Shown: positions 23,693-35,089, counted from the stretch's first letter. The stretch: 64,000 nt of DNA from Acanthochromis polyacanthus (GCF_021347895.1 NC_067123.1:6267828-6331827); one strand, 5' to 3'. Translations and numbers: made by a program. Notes: generated by a model from the letters alone, not told the origin.

Positions 23693-24859
23693 TTTTAATG
23701 AACAGCTAGTCAAATGTAACCCTCTTTCTTACATACATCCAATTTTTTCCAGTTTTTCAGAGTCTGTCTTGGTAGCAGTAGGATAAGAAGGTAATTTCTT
23801 CCCTTCAGCAACATTTTCCGCTCCTGGGGGATCCCGAGGCGTTCCCAGGCCAGATGAGATATATAATCCCTCCACAGAGTTCTGCACAAAGGAGCAGTGA
23901 CTCTATTCTTCACCTTATCTCTAAGTGTGAGCCCAGACACCTCATGGAGGAAACTAATTTCGGCTGCTTGTATCTACAATTGCCCAGAGCTTTTGGTCAT
24001 TGGTGACGGTTGGAACAAAGATCGTCTGTTGAATCGAGACCCTTAGTTTCAGGCTCGGTCACCTTTGAACCAATCCATCCATCTGAAGCTCCATTTTCCA
24101 CTTTCACGCTCCATCTACCAACTCCCTGCTGTAGTACTGGTGCTGCTCCATATGATTTAATATTTATGGACTTCACAGATCCAGTAAATCATATTCATGT
24201 AGTGTTTTGACATTCTGTGACAGCCGACTGTGATAGACTGGAAATCTGAATTTAATACGTAAATTTATCAAAACAGCAGCTCCTGATCAATCCATCACCG
24301 TTTATTACGATGCCAATCATTTGCATTCCGACTTGTGATTTACTTTAGGAGGGAAAAAAAAAACATTTCTCTCCAATGAATGTAAATTCTGTCAGCGAGC
24401 ATTAAGTTTCCCCCAGCTGGTGATTCACCAGGAATAAGCTGCATGAGTGGAATTTCAAAAAGGCTCCATAGAATTTTTCTGGAGCATAACTAACGTCTTG
24501 ATGTGAGCCTCAACCTTTGAGCGGAGAAAATCCAGAGGTGAGAACAGCGATAAAGCAGTTGAGAAAGAAGACAGACAGTCCACGGAAACGCATTAACCTT
24601 TGGCTGGTTCTCTGATGCTGATCTGTTATCGTAGCCTCTGTTCACGTAGTGTCTGGAAGTGGTTCACAGCGAAGGACGGCTGTGATTAGACCTCACATAA
24701 AGGGATCACTTCAGACAAATTACAAAAAAATCACCTCTAATAGCTTCAGGTTTACGTACCGACGCCTTGAGATACATTGCAATCAAAATAAAGGTGCATG
24801 GCGCCCTACAACAAGAAGAAAACTAAGATTGGGTTTCCAGTGTCCATGCTACCATACTA
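23693..24859. other. Unrecognised sequence
   Basis: No gene or repeat unit could be supported between the short MITE and the Tc1 relic. Confidence 0.4.
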
Positions 24860-26396
24860 CAGTCAGGTCCATAAATATTTGGGCACAATTTTTCAGTATT
24901 TCTGCTCTGTAAACCACCACAGTGAATTTGAAATGAAACAGTCAAGGTGTGCTTTAGACTTTCACCTTTAATTTGTGGGTATTTACATCCAAATCAGGTG
25001 AACGGTGGAGGAATTACAAAACAACTTATATGAACCCTCCACCTTTTAAACGGACTTAAAGGAACTTTACGAACCAACATAATCATCAAATAAACTATCA
25101 CTTTTAATATTTGGTTGTCTGAAGTCTGGAACCCACAGAAATCACCAGATGCTGGGTTTGGTCACTGGTGATGCTCTGTCAGGCCTCTACTGCTGCTGCC
25201 TTCACTTCCTGGTTGTTCTTGGGGCATTTCCCTTCAGTTTTGTCTTCAGCAAATACAGCTCGCATGGATTCAGGTCAGGTAACTGACTGAGCCATTTCAG
25301 AACATTCCACTTCTTTGCCTTAAAAAAAACTCTTTGGTTGCTTTCTCAGTATGCTTCAGGTCATTGTCAATCTACACCGTGAAACACCGTCCAATGAGTT
25401 CTGAAGCATTTGGCTGAATATGAGCAGAAAATTTAACTAAACACTTAAGAATTCATTATCAGCAGTCACATCATCAATAAATAGAGGAGAAACAGTTCCA
25501 CTGGCAACCATACATGCCCACACCATGATACTACCACCACCATGCTTCACTGATTGGGTGGCCATGCTACTACTGCCACCATGCTTCACTGAAGATGTGG
25601 TAGTAGCCATGATACTACCACCACAATGCTTCACTGATGATGTGGCCATGATACTACCACCACAATGCTTCATTGATGAGGTGGTCATAATACTACCACC
25701 ACAATGCTTCATTGATGAGGCGGCCATAATACTACCGCCACCATGCTTCACTGATGAGGTGGCCATGATACTACCGCCACCATGCTTCACTAATGAGGTG
25801 GTATGATCTGGATCTTGAGCAGTTCCTTCACTCCTCCAGACTCTTCTCTCATTCTGGTACATCATCTATCTTTGTCTCATCTGTTCATAGAATGTTGTTC
25901 CAGAACTGCTCAGGCTCTTTTAGATGTTTTTTTAGTTCTCAAATCTAGCCTTCCTGTTTATGAGGCTCACCAATTGTTTCCACCTTGTGGTGAACCCTTT
26001 GTATTCACTCTGGTGAAGTCTTCTCTTAATTGTTGACTTTTACCTCCTGGAGAGTGTTCTGGATCTGGCCGACTGTTGTGAAGGGGGTTTTCTTGTCATC
26101 AACCACACTTGTTTTCTGTGGTCTTCTGGGTCTCTTGTCATTGCTGAACTCACCAGTGTGTTCTTTCTTTTTAAGAAACAGTAGATTTGGCCACACCAAG
26201 TGTTTTTGGTGTCTCTCTGATGGGTTTGTTTTGATTTTTCAGCCGAATGATGGCTTGTTTCACTGATAATGACAGCTCTGTGGACTCCATATTGAGAGTT
26301 GGCCAAAAGCAAATACCACTCTTGAAATGAACTCTAGACCTTTATCTGCTCCTTGTAAAATAAATAATGAGGAAATAACACACACTTTTCCACATG
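24860..26396 (-). pseudogene. Dead Tc1-like transposon with transposase relic
   Basis: The transposase runs on the - strand. The element's 3' TIR begins CAGTCAGGTCCATAAATATT next to TA (24858-24859). At the other end, sequence from the 5' untranslated region (AAGGAGCAGATAAAGGTC complement) fades at about 26390 into a Rep-A copy, so that TIR is missing. The coding region is recognisable from the helix-turn-helix part (ATCATTCGGCTGAAAAATCA) to VKHGGGSIMVWA, but carries deletions, and the ILWTDE catalytic block has TGG changed to TGA. Tc1 transposases are about 340 residues with a DDE catalytic triad; this one cannot work. Confidence 0.85.
25518..25810 (-). repeat. 39-bp in-frame tandem expansion in Tc1 relic
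   Basis: Seven copies of a 13-codon unit, TSSVKHGGGSIMA and variants (MKHCGGSIM, VKHGGSSSM), lie where Tc1 transposases have one VKHGGGS-M motif. The frame stays open across the array and rejoins the normal downstream sequence VWACMVASGT. Confidence 0.9.
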
Positions 26397-26624
26397 AAGA
26401 CAACATGGAAGCAGTTTGTAACTTTGCGCCAACATCTGGACTCCTATGAACACCAGTTTTTGTTCTCCACCAATGAGTCCACATCAATATTTAGTCAAAA
26501 TAACTAAAAACTGCAACCTTGTCTTGTCAAACTTTCCACACATCAAATTCTGCTAATGATAGAGCATCAAAAGTTGGTGAAATGTCGACCAAAGACTGTA
26601 TTTTTAGTAGAAACATGGATCCCT

Positions 26625-26690
<66 letters not shown>

Positions 26691-27030
26691 TTACAGGAAG
26701 TTTCTGGGGAGCCAGTGCCAATCTCTTTTGAAGATTTTGTACTTTTTTTTCATTTTCAAGGGCCAAGAATTAAATAAACTGACTTGTGCTGGAGTCAGTT
26801 AATCACTTCAAGCTGCTGGAAACTATTCTGTCTGTGTCCTCACCAAAGTTAATGGCTGTGGGAGTTTTATTTTTGGAGATCTTGAACCCTTAAAATAGCT
26901 TCTCAGATAAGATGCTTTTTCTTTTAGGGTGAAATTACAAAAAAAAATCACAGATGTTAAAAGATAAAATTCACGAAATTCAGCCCAAATTTGGACAGAA
27001 CTTAGTTTTGGTCCCAAATAACAAATAAGA
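26397..27030 (-). repeat. Rep-A dispersed repeat, copy 3, with (AT)n
   Basis: Contains GTCGACCAAAGACTGTATTT at about 26584 and the complement of the GATGTGTGG arm. An AT dinucleotide run of about 65 bp sits at 26625-26689, where other copies have a short TATATA. The IYIYIY open frames are this microsatellite. Confidence 0.75.
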
Positions 27031-28589
27031 AACAAGTAAATGTATTAATTATGTGGTCATAAGATTGACTCATGGTGAAAAAAAGCATGCCTCATGATTT
27101 ACTTTCAGTAGTAAAAACTGTTGTTCTGACCAAATTTAATTGCATTTAATCTCAATATTGTGAAAAATCCATTATTTAAATCTAAAAACATCAACCTCAT
27201 CGTCACCAAAGTAAATGCAACTCATTTTCTGGGGACCAAACCATTCAGTTCTTTCAGTCTTAGTCACAGTTATTGTGTTTTTCAAAAAGAAGTATTGCTA
27301 TTGTTACTCCTGGCTAGTCTGAAAGCTCTCAGCGAGGTTGATTTGAACTGTTCAAGGCTGCAGAGCAGATTCCAGCAGCAGTAGAATATGTTGTAATCTG
27401 GATAAAAGGAATTAAAGGAAGCAGAACTTTAGCTCCTTCAGTAATCTATTGTCTGTGTGGAACACTGCCACTCAGTAAGTGGACTGTTTGACCTGCAGGA
27501 AATAGGTTTTGTGTTGTTCCTGTAAAAGCTCGGAAATCGATGCCGCTGTGTTTTCCAAGCAGCTCTAATGCCACGCGTAATGATCCGACATGTTCTGATT
27601 TACCGTGGCATTGATCTGCGAAGGTCAGAAGAAAAATCTGTTTGAAATGTATTTGACGTGCAAACATAATAACAAAGAGAGAGAAACCTTGGTCTTTGCG
27701 CTTCACATTGAGTTTTGTGAACACCTCCTCCTCCCCCATCCAAAGGCTCTGCTCAGAAAACCACAAAGAGAGTGAAGAAAGGGGAAAGATAATTTGCTTA
27801 TGAAGCCGGTGGAGCATTTAGAGTAGTTTCTGGTGGCATTAGTGGAAAAACAGTCATTCATTTTCAGGGATCAACACCACTCTTATACATTTTTGTTAAT
27901 TATAAACCTACAGCAAGCTGCTAGTTAGCTTAGCGTCAATGCTCGTGTTATTCAGTCTGTGTATGTCTTGCATATTGTGTACTGTCTGGTAATAATATGC
28001 ACATTGTCTGTATATAATAGAACTTCTGTATTGTCATTACAAAGGTGCAGCGAAATTAGTCAATGATCTTTTCGTGCATAAATAAATACAAAGTGTGTAT
28101 AATGTAATATAATATGTGTAGCCTGTATTGTTCAAGAGTCACCAGTTGCCCAATTAGACTGTTAATGATACTAAAAACATGAAGTGGCGTGTCATGAAGT
28201 GGAAACTTAAATTTAAACCAATAAACAAGGACTGGGTGCATCATTGTGTTTTCATGTCGTTGCCGTTGTTCACATCCATTAGCTTCTCTCTTGTTCTCCG
28301 TGCTCACATAAACTATATTTTAATACAGCTAAAATCATAATTAAGCTGTTCTCATTCACATCATTTTCTGTTTCTGTTGTAAAAAAGCAGATTATGGATT
28401 AAACAGTGATGCAACCAGTTAAGACATAGCAGTCGCATGAATTCCAAGCCAACCTTTGCAGCAAATAAATTGTATTTATAATGTTGTCCGACAAACTTAT
28501 CAAATGCAAGAGTTGAACAAAACAATATTTCCGTGTGAAATGATCACTTGGAGAAATTGTTAGAACTGTTTTTATCCATGCTTTCAATC
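27031..28589. other. Unrecognised low-repeat sequence
   Basis: No repeat unit or coding exon was recognised. The stretch 27440-27830 has balanced composition and no repeats and is a candidate for conserved non-coding sequence. That is only an impression. Confidence 0.35.
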
Positions 28590-28672
28590 ACAGACAAATG
28601 AAGAGTCTTCTTCCTGAAGGGGGCGGGGCCAGCAGCAGCTCAACTTTATTTAAAGCGACAGACACTGTAACC
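28590..28672 (+). repeat. GC-rich dispersed module (CTTCTTCCTGAAGGGGGCGG)
   Basis: The module CTTCTTCCTGAAGGGGGCGG followed by a CAGCAGCTCA.TTTATTTAAAGC-like stretch recurs at 36212 and, degenerately, at 63460. A CAGGGGTGGACAGGCC segment starting near 28674 resembles hAT transposon ends, but no matching right end was found. Confidence 0.6.
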
Positions 28673-29548
28673 AGGGGTGGACAGGCCATCTGGCATACCG
28701 GGCAAGGTCCCGGTGGGCCAGTTTCAAGTGGGGCTGGTCAACAGGTTCCCCGGAACCCCCGTTCAGTAAATTGTAATGACATTTTAAATTTCACGGGTCG
28801 CTTCTATTATCCCAGCACAGCTTTTCCAGTGTTTACGTTGTTGGTTATCAGCTCAGGAAACACACAGACCAATTACATACGAATTCAGGCATCCCACGTG
28901 ACGATACTCAGCCAATGAAATCTCTGCATTGTAGCCGCTAAGCAAGCTCAGCATTCAGAAAACAGTTTAGAGGCAAAGGACAGACAAGAGGACAGAGTAG
29001 ATAGAAAAACAAATAACGCGACACTGAGAAGAAAGTAGCCCTGCACATGCTGATTATGCTCGGCTAAACATACAGTTATGAGGCAGTTTTCTGAACTATG
29101 AATATAATCTAAACTAAATATCGTACCAGACTGACCAATGAGCTCCAAATGTGTTTGAGAACGACCCTGACACCATTCAGACCACGATTCAAAATACTGA
29201 CAGGACAACCTGCAGCTCAGTTCTCCCATTAAGCAGCAGGGATATAAGGAGAGAGATATAAGACTGGAAAAAATGTGAAAGTGTTCAATTCAGTGGCGGA
29301 TCTTCCGTGGGGGCACGGAAAAAAAATTTCGTTGGAAATTCTGATTTCCGATGCTCCTGAACACAACTTCATTGTCCGACTGCACCTGAATGCACCAATG
29401 ACGTTAGTTTGATCTTTTGATTGTAATTCGTTTGGATTTGAAGAAGCTTTGAAGACGTTTCCTGATGCCAGAGGAGAAGACGAGCAGCTTTGTACTTTTG
29501 CGGTAAGAAGACTGTGGCCGTTTGTCAGTACCTAACTGTCCGTATTTA
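28673..29548. other. Unresolved sequence with hAT-like edges
   Basis: Two stretches, CAGGGGTGGACAGGCC near 28674 and CAGTGGCGGATC near 29293, look like fish hAT transposon ends. I could not find partners for either. No host gene was recognised. Confidence 0.3.
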
Positions 29549-30307
29549 GGGGCTCGACACACGGGAAGCGACAGTTGAGGGGGGAATGTGAAAGTCATCG
29601 CAACAGGAGATAAACTGAACACACGGTGCGCGATACTTGGCAGCGGCAGGCGACGGCGACACACGGCGCGCTGTGCAAAAGCACAGATCACTTGTCTCCC
29701 TCACTTCTGATTGGCTGTGAAATTGGAGGGATTTTTTACGTTTTCAAAGAGTTTCATGACAGAAAAGCATAAAGATGATGAGCCAGAAGATATTGCTTGA
29801 TTTAGCCGAAATTTTACTATTGACATTGGCTTATAAAAGTTTACCCCGGCGCTAACCAACTCCCATGCAGCAGCTCTTTTATTTATATCACGATAGTCAT
29901 TAAGGGAAGGATCATAAAGAATCGGGAAATCAATCACGGCTAAAATAATTTGCTCCTCCATGTTGAAAAGGGCTGAAAACAATGGTTGAAAACCAGAGCG
30001 GACTATTAATGTATAGGAGCAGACTGTACTGTGTAACATGCTGTAAGCTCATTGGTCAGTGAGTGAAACCCTCGCTGATTGGTTGAAGCTCCAGGCGACA
30101 GCGACAAAAGTTGAACATTTTTCAACTTTCTTGTATCGCGTCACAAGCCAGCGGGTGCACGTCTACGTGAACGCGCGCAAAATTTCACATGCACGAATGT
30201 CGCCGTCGCGTTGTTGGGAGGGGGGAAAGTGATGTTCGTCTCGTCGCACAGCAGCCATAGAAAATGAATGGAGCCCGACTGTAGTCGCTTCCCGTGTGTC
30301 GAGCCCC
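29549..30307 (-). mobile_element. Harbinger-like element, copy 1
   Basis: Ends GGGGCTCGACACACGGGAAG and CTTCCCGTGTGTCGAGCCCC are perfect inverted repeats, flanked by TTA on both sides (29546-29548, 30308-30310). Three-base TTA/TAA duplications are the PIF/Harbinger signature. The 759-bp body encodes a MADF-type ORF but no transposase. An almost identical copy lies inverted at 32119-32877. Confidence 0.88.
29701..29961 (-). CDS. Short MADF-domain protein of Harbinger-like element
   Basis: An 86-codon frame starting MEEQIILAVIDFPILYDPSL, then NDYRDINKRAAAWELVSAGV. This matches the first helices of a MADF (Myb/SANT-like) DNA-binding domain, the kind encoded by the second gene of Harbinger transposons. 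The frame remains open 26 codons further upstream to an ATG at 30039. The last 40 or so residues are not recognisable as MADF, so the domain is probably truncated by an internal deletion. Whether it is translated is unknown. Confidence 0.6.
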   Translation of the reverse strand: MEEQIILAVIDFPILYDPSLNDYRDINKRAAAWELVSAGVNFYKPMSIVKFRLNQAISSGSSSLCFSVMKLFENVKNPSNFTANQK

Positions 30308-30432
30308 TTAGGGGCAATGACAAAAGCAGTGACAAACTTAAAATTGTCAACCATAAAACAAAATTTGCAAACTTATTTACATTGATCACTTACTAAAACA
30401 GAACATATATCATCCATCTTCTCTTGCACTAT

Positions 30433-31506
30433 AGACCCTTTATTTGTTTACAAACATTGTGATGCTTTTTGTGGGCGGGGCTTATGCTGGAGGCAAAAGC
30501 GGAGCGAGAAGTCAAGCGGGACTGGGAGTATATAGTTTGCGCTGGGAGTTTGAGCTGCAAACTCGAGCATTTTTAACCCGTTAAACTTCAGTGTACCATC
30601 AGCGGTACACCTACTAATTTGCATAGGAATTTAAAGAATGTCCGAAGGCTGCAAACGCGATTATATAAACACTATACGCCGATGGAAAGCTTAGATTCTC
30701 ATGAATCCGCCGGTATAAACCACTTTCAGATGTGATTACCACAGCGGGTAATATAAACACATTTGTCCGACAAACAACGAATATCCATCCATCCTTTCTC
30801 TATACACGGCTTTAACGTACACAGCGCGACTCACATTTCCGGGTTCATTATTACACACAGATGAAAATATTCCACAAAAAAACGGCCATAATCTAACCTT
30901 GGACATCCAGACGACACAAGCCAGTAAACTATTTTGTCCAAAACATGTCCTGCAGTCGGTATATAATCCACGAATCGTTCGTTTTCAAGGAAATGCACCT
31001 CGCGATGTGCGTCCAATATTCCCTGTATTTCTCGTCATATTTAACGGGTTATTGTTTTTGATTGTATTTTTTCTGTGTCTTGTTGTGTCCTTGTTCTTAT
31101 GGTGTGTGTGTTTGGACCCAGTGTCTGGAATAAAGCTGAACTGAATTGAATTGAATTCAATATTTTTTATTTACAAATAGAATATTAGCGATTTTTTGTA
31201 CTGAAAATGGCTGGAATTGACTGCAGCTGATCGTCTCTGTGCAGTCTTTTCGCCTCAGTGCATTTAACCACAACTTCGTTCCCTCTGAGCACGAGTGTTC
31301 GGTGGAATCCTATAAAACTTTAATTTGCGTTCGCCAATGTCATTCCTCCTATTCTGGCATCCAAAAACACAGCAGGACGACATTTTAGAAAAGTTGATAG
31401 AGCCTCGTCCTTCAGTCTTTCGCCTTTCGGTCACGGCCGCGGGCTTCCTCTTTTGCCTCCAGCTAAAGCTGTGACGTCATTCGTGACGTGGGTCATTAAA
31501 GGGTCT
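30433..31506. mobile_element. THAP-type DNA transposon 3, internally deleted (ISL2EU-like)
   Basis: AGACCCTTTA on the left and TAAAGGGTCT on the right are inverted ends flanked by AT (30431-30432, 31507-31508). Further in, GCTGGAGGCAAAAG on the left and CTTTTGCCTCCAGC on the right are also inverted. A THAP ORF start is read inward from the right end. I could not recognise a YqaJ-type start on the left; a SINE-tail-like ATCCATCCATCC occurs near 30784. Confidence 0.8.
31225..31383 (-). pseudogene. THAP zinc-finger remnant of a transposase
   Basis: From ATG at 31383: MSSCCVFGCQNRRNDIGERK, then LKFYRIPPNTRAQRE. The next frame, after a one-base slip, gives KLWLNALRRKDCTETIS. This is the first two thirds of a THAP domain; the closing Cys-x2-His is absent. 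The CCVFGC start is very like the one at 5642. Confidence 0.75.
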
Positions 31507-31904
31507 ATATGCCAAATGCTAAAATTGAACCACTCAAAAAAAGACTTTCTTTTGCCCAAGCCACTTAGAATGAAACGTAGATGAGTGGTACTCAGTGTAA
31601 AACAGTCAAGATATAATCACAGACTGACTACCTGTAACTCATAACTGTCCTCAATGGGTCAAAGACAGACAGTGATGGCATAATTTGTCAAACAGAGACC
31701 CATGAAATATTCTGGCAGCGCTTCAATACAAACAGCAATTTCATATTCAAATTTGGTTAAAAAAAACATCAATCTTCTGCAAATGTAAGCTTTTCATTAG
31801 CTTTTAAAGAGTAACTTACATAAAAGACTCCATTTCCATCAGTACTGATGAGTTTGTAGTATTTCACATTAAATCCTAACACTGCAATGTGCAAGTTAGG
31901 ACAG

Positions 31905-32093
31905 GATTAATGCTGGCTGAGAGATATGGGGACACTGCAGATGAGTGTGGTGAGGCTTTATTCCTGTGTGGGAAGTCCCTACTGGAGCTTGCCAGGATGG
32001 AGAACAGTGTCCTTAGCAATGCCCGAGAGGGAGTCCCAGAAGAATCAGAAGAAGAGGAGCAGCCCAGCAACTCCAATATTGAAAGCACAACCA
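31905..32093 (+). pseudogene. Captured exon-like fragment of nasp (histone chaperone)
   Basis: The frame reads [20 protein letters not shown], then [20 protein letters not shown] and an acidic EESEEEE stretch. This matches the first TPR region of NASP, a nuclear chaperone for H3-H4 and linker histones (in human, [20 protein letters not shown] and [11 protein letters not shown]). An AG lies just before the homology (ACAG at 31901-31904) and a GTTAAG follows it, so it looks like one genomic exon with intron edges. Nothing else of nasp is present. It sits between two inverted Harbinger-like copies. A stop follows soon after. Confidence 0.85.
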
Positions 32094-32118
32094 GTTAAGA
32101 CTAAACTCCCGTGTGTTG

Positions 32119-32877
32119 AGGGCTCAACACACGGGAAGCGACTACAGTCGGGCTCCATTCATTTTCTATGGCTGCTGTGCGACGAGACGAACATCGCTTT
32201 CCCCCCTCCCAACAACGCGACGGCGACATTCGTGCATGTGAAAATTCGCGCGCGTTCACGTAGACGTGCACCCGCTGGCTTGCGATGCAATACAAGAAAG
32301 TTGAAAAATGTTCAACTTTTGTCGCTGTCGCCTGGAGCTTCAACCAATCAGCGAGGGTTTCACTCACTGACCAATGAGCTTACAGCATGTTACACAGTAC
32401 AGTCTGCTCCTATACATTAATAGTCCGCTCCTGTTTTCAACCATTGTTTTCAGCCCTTTTCAACATAGAGGAGCAAATTATTTTAGCCGTGATTGATTTC
32501 CAGATTCTCTATGATCCTTCCCTTAATGACTATCGTGATATAAATAAAAGAGCTGCTGCATGGGAGTTGGTTAGCGCCGGGGTAAACTTTTATAAGCCAA
32601 TGTCAATAGTAAAATTTCGGCTAAATGAAGCAATAGCTTCTGGCTCATCATCTTTATGCTTTTCTGTCATGAAACTCTTTGAAAATGTAAAAAATCCCTC
32701 CAATTTTACAGCCAATCAGAAGTGAGGGAGACAAGCGATCTGTGCTTTTGCACAGCGCGCCGTGTGTCGCCGTCGCCTGCCGCTGCCAAGTATCGCGCAC
32801 CGTGTGTTCAGTTTATCTCCTGTTGCGATGACTTTCACATTCCCCCCTCAACTGTCTCTCCCCGTGTGTCGAGCCCC
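32119..32877 (+). mobile_element. Harbinger-like element, copy 2 (inverted)
   Basis: Reverse complement of copy 1, also 759 bp, ending CGAGCCCC followed by TTA (32878-32880). Its inner end reads GGGCTCAACACACGGGAAG, but TTA is not next to it; instead a 13-bp mirror copy of the end precedes it (32108-32120). Confidence 0.85.
32387..32725 (+). CDS. MADF-type ORF of Harbinger-like copy 2
   Basis: A 112-codon open frame matching the ORF of copy 1 over its length, with a few substitutions (for example the inner Met of MEEQ is Ile here and DFPILYD is DFQILYD). The only ATG left is the upstream one at 32387. Its open state in both copies suggests young age or selection; expression is unknown. Confidence 0.5.
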   Translation: MLHSTVCSYTLIVRSCFQPLFSALFNIEEQIILAVIDFQILYDPSLNDYRDINKRAAAWELVSAGVNFYKPMSIVKFRLNEAIASGSSSLCFSVMKLFENVKNPSNFTANQK

Positions 32878-32930
32878 TTACTCATGAAACGTCATTATCG
32901 AGACTGCATCAGACCGGACTAGTAAGTATA

Positions 32931-33053
32931 GATATGAATCAGTAGATAGGACCATAGATATGAATCAGTAGATAGGACCATAGATATGAATCAGTAGATA
33001 GGACCATAGATATGAATCAGTAGATAGGACCATAGATATGAATCAGTAGATAG
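32931..33053 (+). repeat. 26-bp minisatellite, about five units
   Basis: The unit GATATGAATCAGTAGATAGG plus ACCATA is repeated almost perfectly, starting about 50 bases after the Harbinger-like copy ends. Confidence 0.95.
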
Positions 33054-35080
33054 ATATATATCGGTGGCTGTAGCCATAGACATATAAAGATATGCAGCTG
33101 GCAGTGAACAGGAGAATTTTATTAGAGGAAGTCAGACAGTCACACAGAGAAACAAAGCTCACCCTGAAACGGAGCTACAGCTCTGTGTCTTGTAGAAGAT
33201 TTATTTTAAAAGCTACATGTGTGACGGTAATAATCCGTGCCAGAGCAGACCTCATTAGCACTTTGGATAGGTCGGCTAACTTCCGGTGTTCAGATCAACT
33301 GGTGATAGCAGCGTTTCTGAGACAGATGTTTCGTAGGCGTGGCTTTTCAGGAACCTTTACCTACTGACCAGGAAATAAACAATGGGACAGCTTCATCTAT
33401 AAAATGAGATTTCTGCTGTTCTATAAATTTCGGTCTTGACAAGATAACTGGAAATAAGAGGGGTTCTCATTTTAAAAGTCATGTGTTGTCGGGCATGAAA
33501 AAAACTACGTCAACGCGGTTGGGCCCAGTGGAGCTGTGGTCACTGTTTACTGCAGTTTACTGTTTACTCCTGTCAAAGCAGCAGACAGGAGACCAGCACA
33601 TGGTGTGCACGCTATTTAACACTAAATTCACCAAACCTTGTGATAACAGAATGCTGAAGTGTTGCAGTCTAACATTAATATATTGATACAGTATTGGCAG
33701 GTTTAGATCACGCTGTAGCTACACCGTCTTATTTAAATAGACAAACATCAAACTATGACCAGAACAGCTCCGCAGTATTTAACGTATTGAATTTGAAATG
33801 CAGCAGTTCAGAAAAATTCACAGGACATTCATGTTCAAACCATCAGCATAATTTTGTTGTGACATATTACTGTGAAATGTGAAATTTCTGGTTAGAATGT
33901 GGTCACATGGTTTATATAATATCATTGTTTTACTTAAAATGTGTTTAAAAGTAGAACAACTCAGGTCCAACTGGTTAATCGCAGTAATCTTTGAAAACGT
34001 TAGTAGGACTTCTCTTGCTGTTTCTGTCAGACTGAAGCCACAGACTGCCACCAGTTAATCTGGTGGAGATCTTCACTCTACCACAGCGAAGCGATATTTC
34101 CACTCAGTTTGATGGAGGTCCTCATTAAACCGAGTATTTTACTGGTGGACTGAACAGCCGTGAGTCCAAACAGAGCAGTAACGACAACGTTAAAGCTGAC
34201 AAGAACATTTCAGAGCAGTTTATTGACATCTGTGTGTTCTGAACAGGCATCGGTACCGTCACCTATGCTAACAGCTGCCTCCTCACTGAATATCACCAGT
34301 TAATGGGAACACCAGTTAATGTTGAACACCGGTCACTCCATGGATGCTGTTGTCGGTAATGTAGCCAGAATATGGATTAATTTTTCATTTGGGCTTTACA
34401 AAGATGAGAACAAAAATATTCAGAGCAAGTGGAGCAGCTAGCTCACGCTTATTACAGTCTGATTTACATTTTCAAAGTCACATTTTATAAATAATATATA
34501 TTATTGTATATTATGTATATACACATAATACAGATGGACTTCATATATTTCACTATGCAGACATTTTTATTGATGTCCAGTGTGTTTTATAGACACAAAC
34601 AGATTTGATAGAAATATTAGAAATGGATTTCTGTTTCTTCATAATAATTGAGTTAACACCATTAAATGTTCATCACTGATTCATCTTTAGTGTGAAACTT
34701 TTACTTTAGCTATATATTTTTTTAAAATGTTGGTCATCTTAAGGTAAGACATTGAAGGATGGTTTTCTTAGGTAAATGAATTTAAAGTTTAATTGACTGA
34801 AATCTTTCAGTCAATGTTGTGTTTCTTTCAGTTTGAAATATCTGGATTTAATTAATATGGCTCAGTCAGTTCCATTTTATATCATTAAGAATTCTTATTC
34901 AGTTTGACACATCAGTCCATTGAGTATTTCAGAGCCAGTTTTTTTCTTTTCAGTTATCTGTATTTAAAGTGATATTATTAAAATATAATTGCAGTGAAAC
35001 AGCAGCAACATAAGAAATGACCAAATATACAAAGAAAGTGCAGCTATTTTAAAATAAAAGAAATGATCTATCAGTTGGAA
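33054..35080. other. Unrecognised sequence
   Basis: No exon, TIR or tandem unit was recognised. The open frame at 33092-33367 has no family features. An AT-rich stretch lies near 34480-34560. Confidence 0.4.
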
Positions 35081-35089
35081 CATGGTGAA

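Noticed and set aside
26519..26777. Ile-Tyr repeat proteins
   Set aside because: Translation of an (AT)n microsatellite in three frames on two strands.
33092..33367. 91-codon open frame
   Set aside because: No family features, no splice borders and no neighbouring exon. Its length is not unusual by chance.
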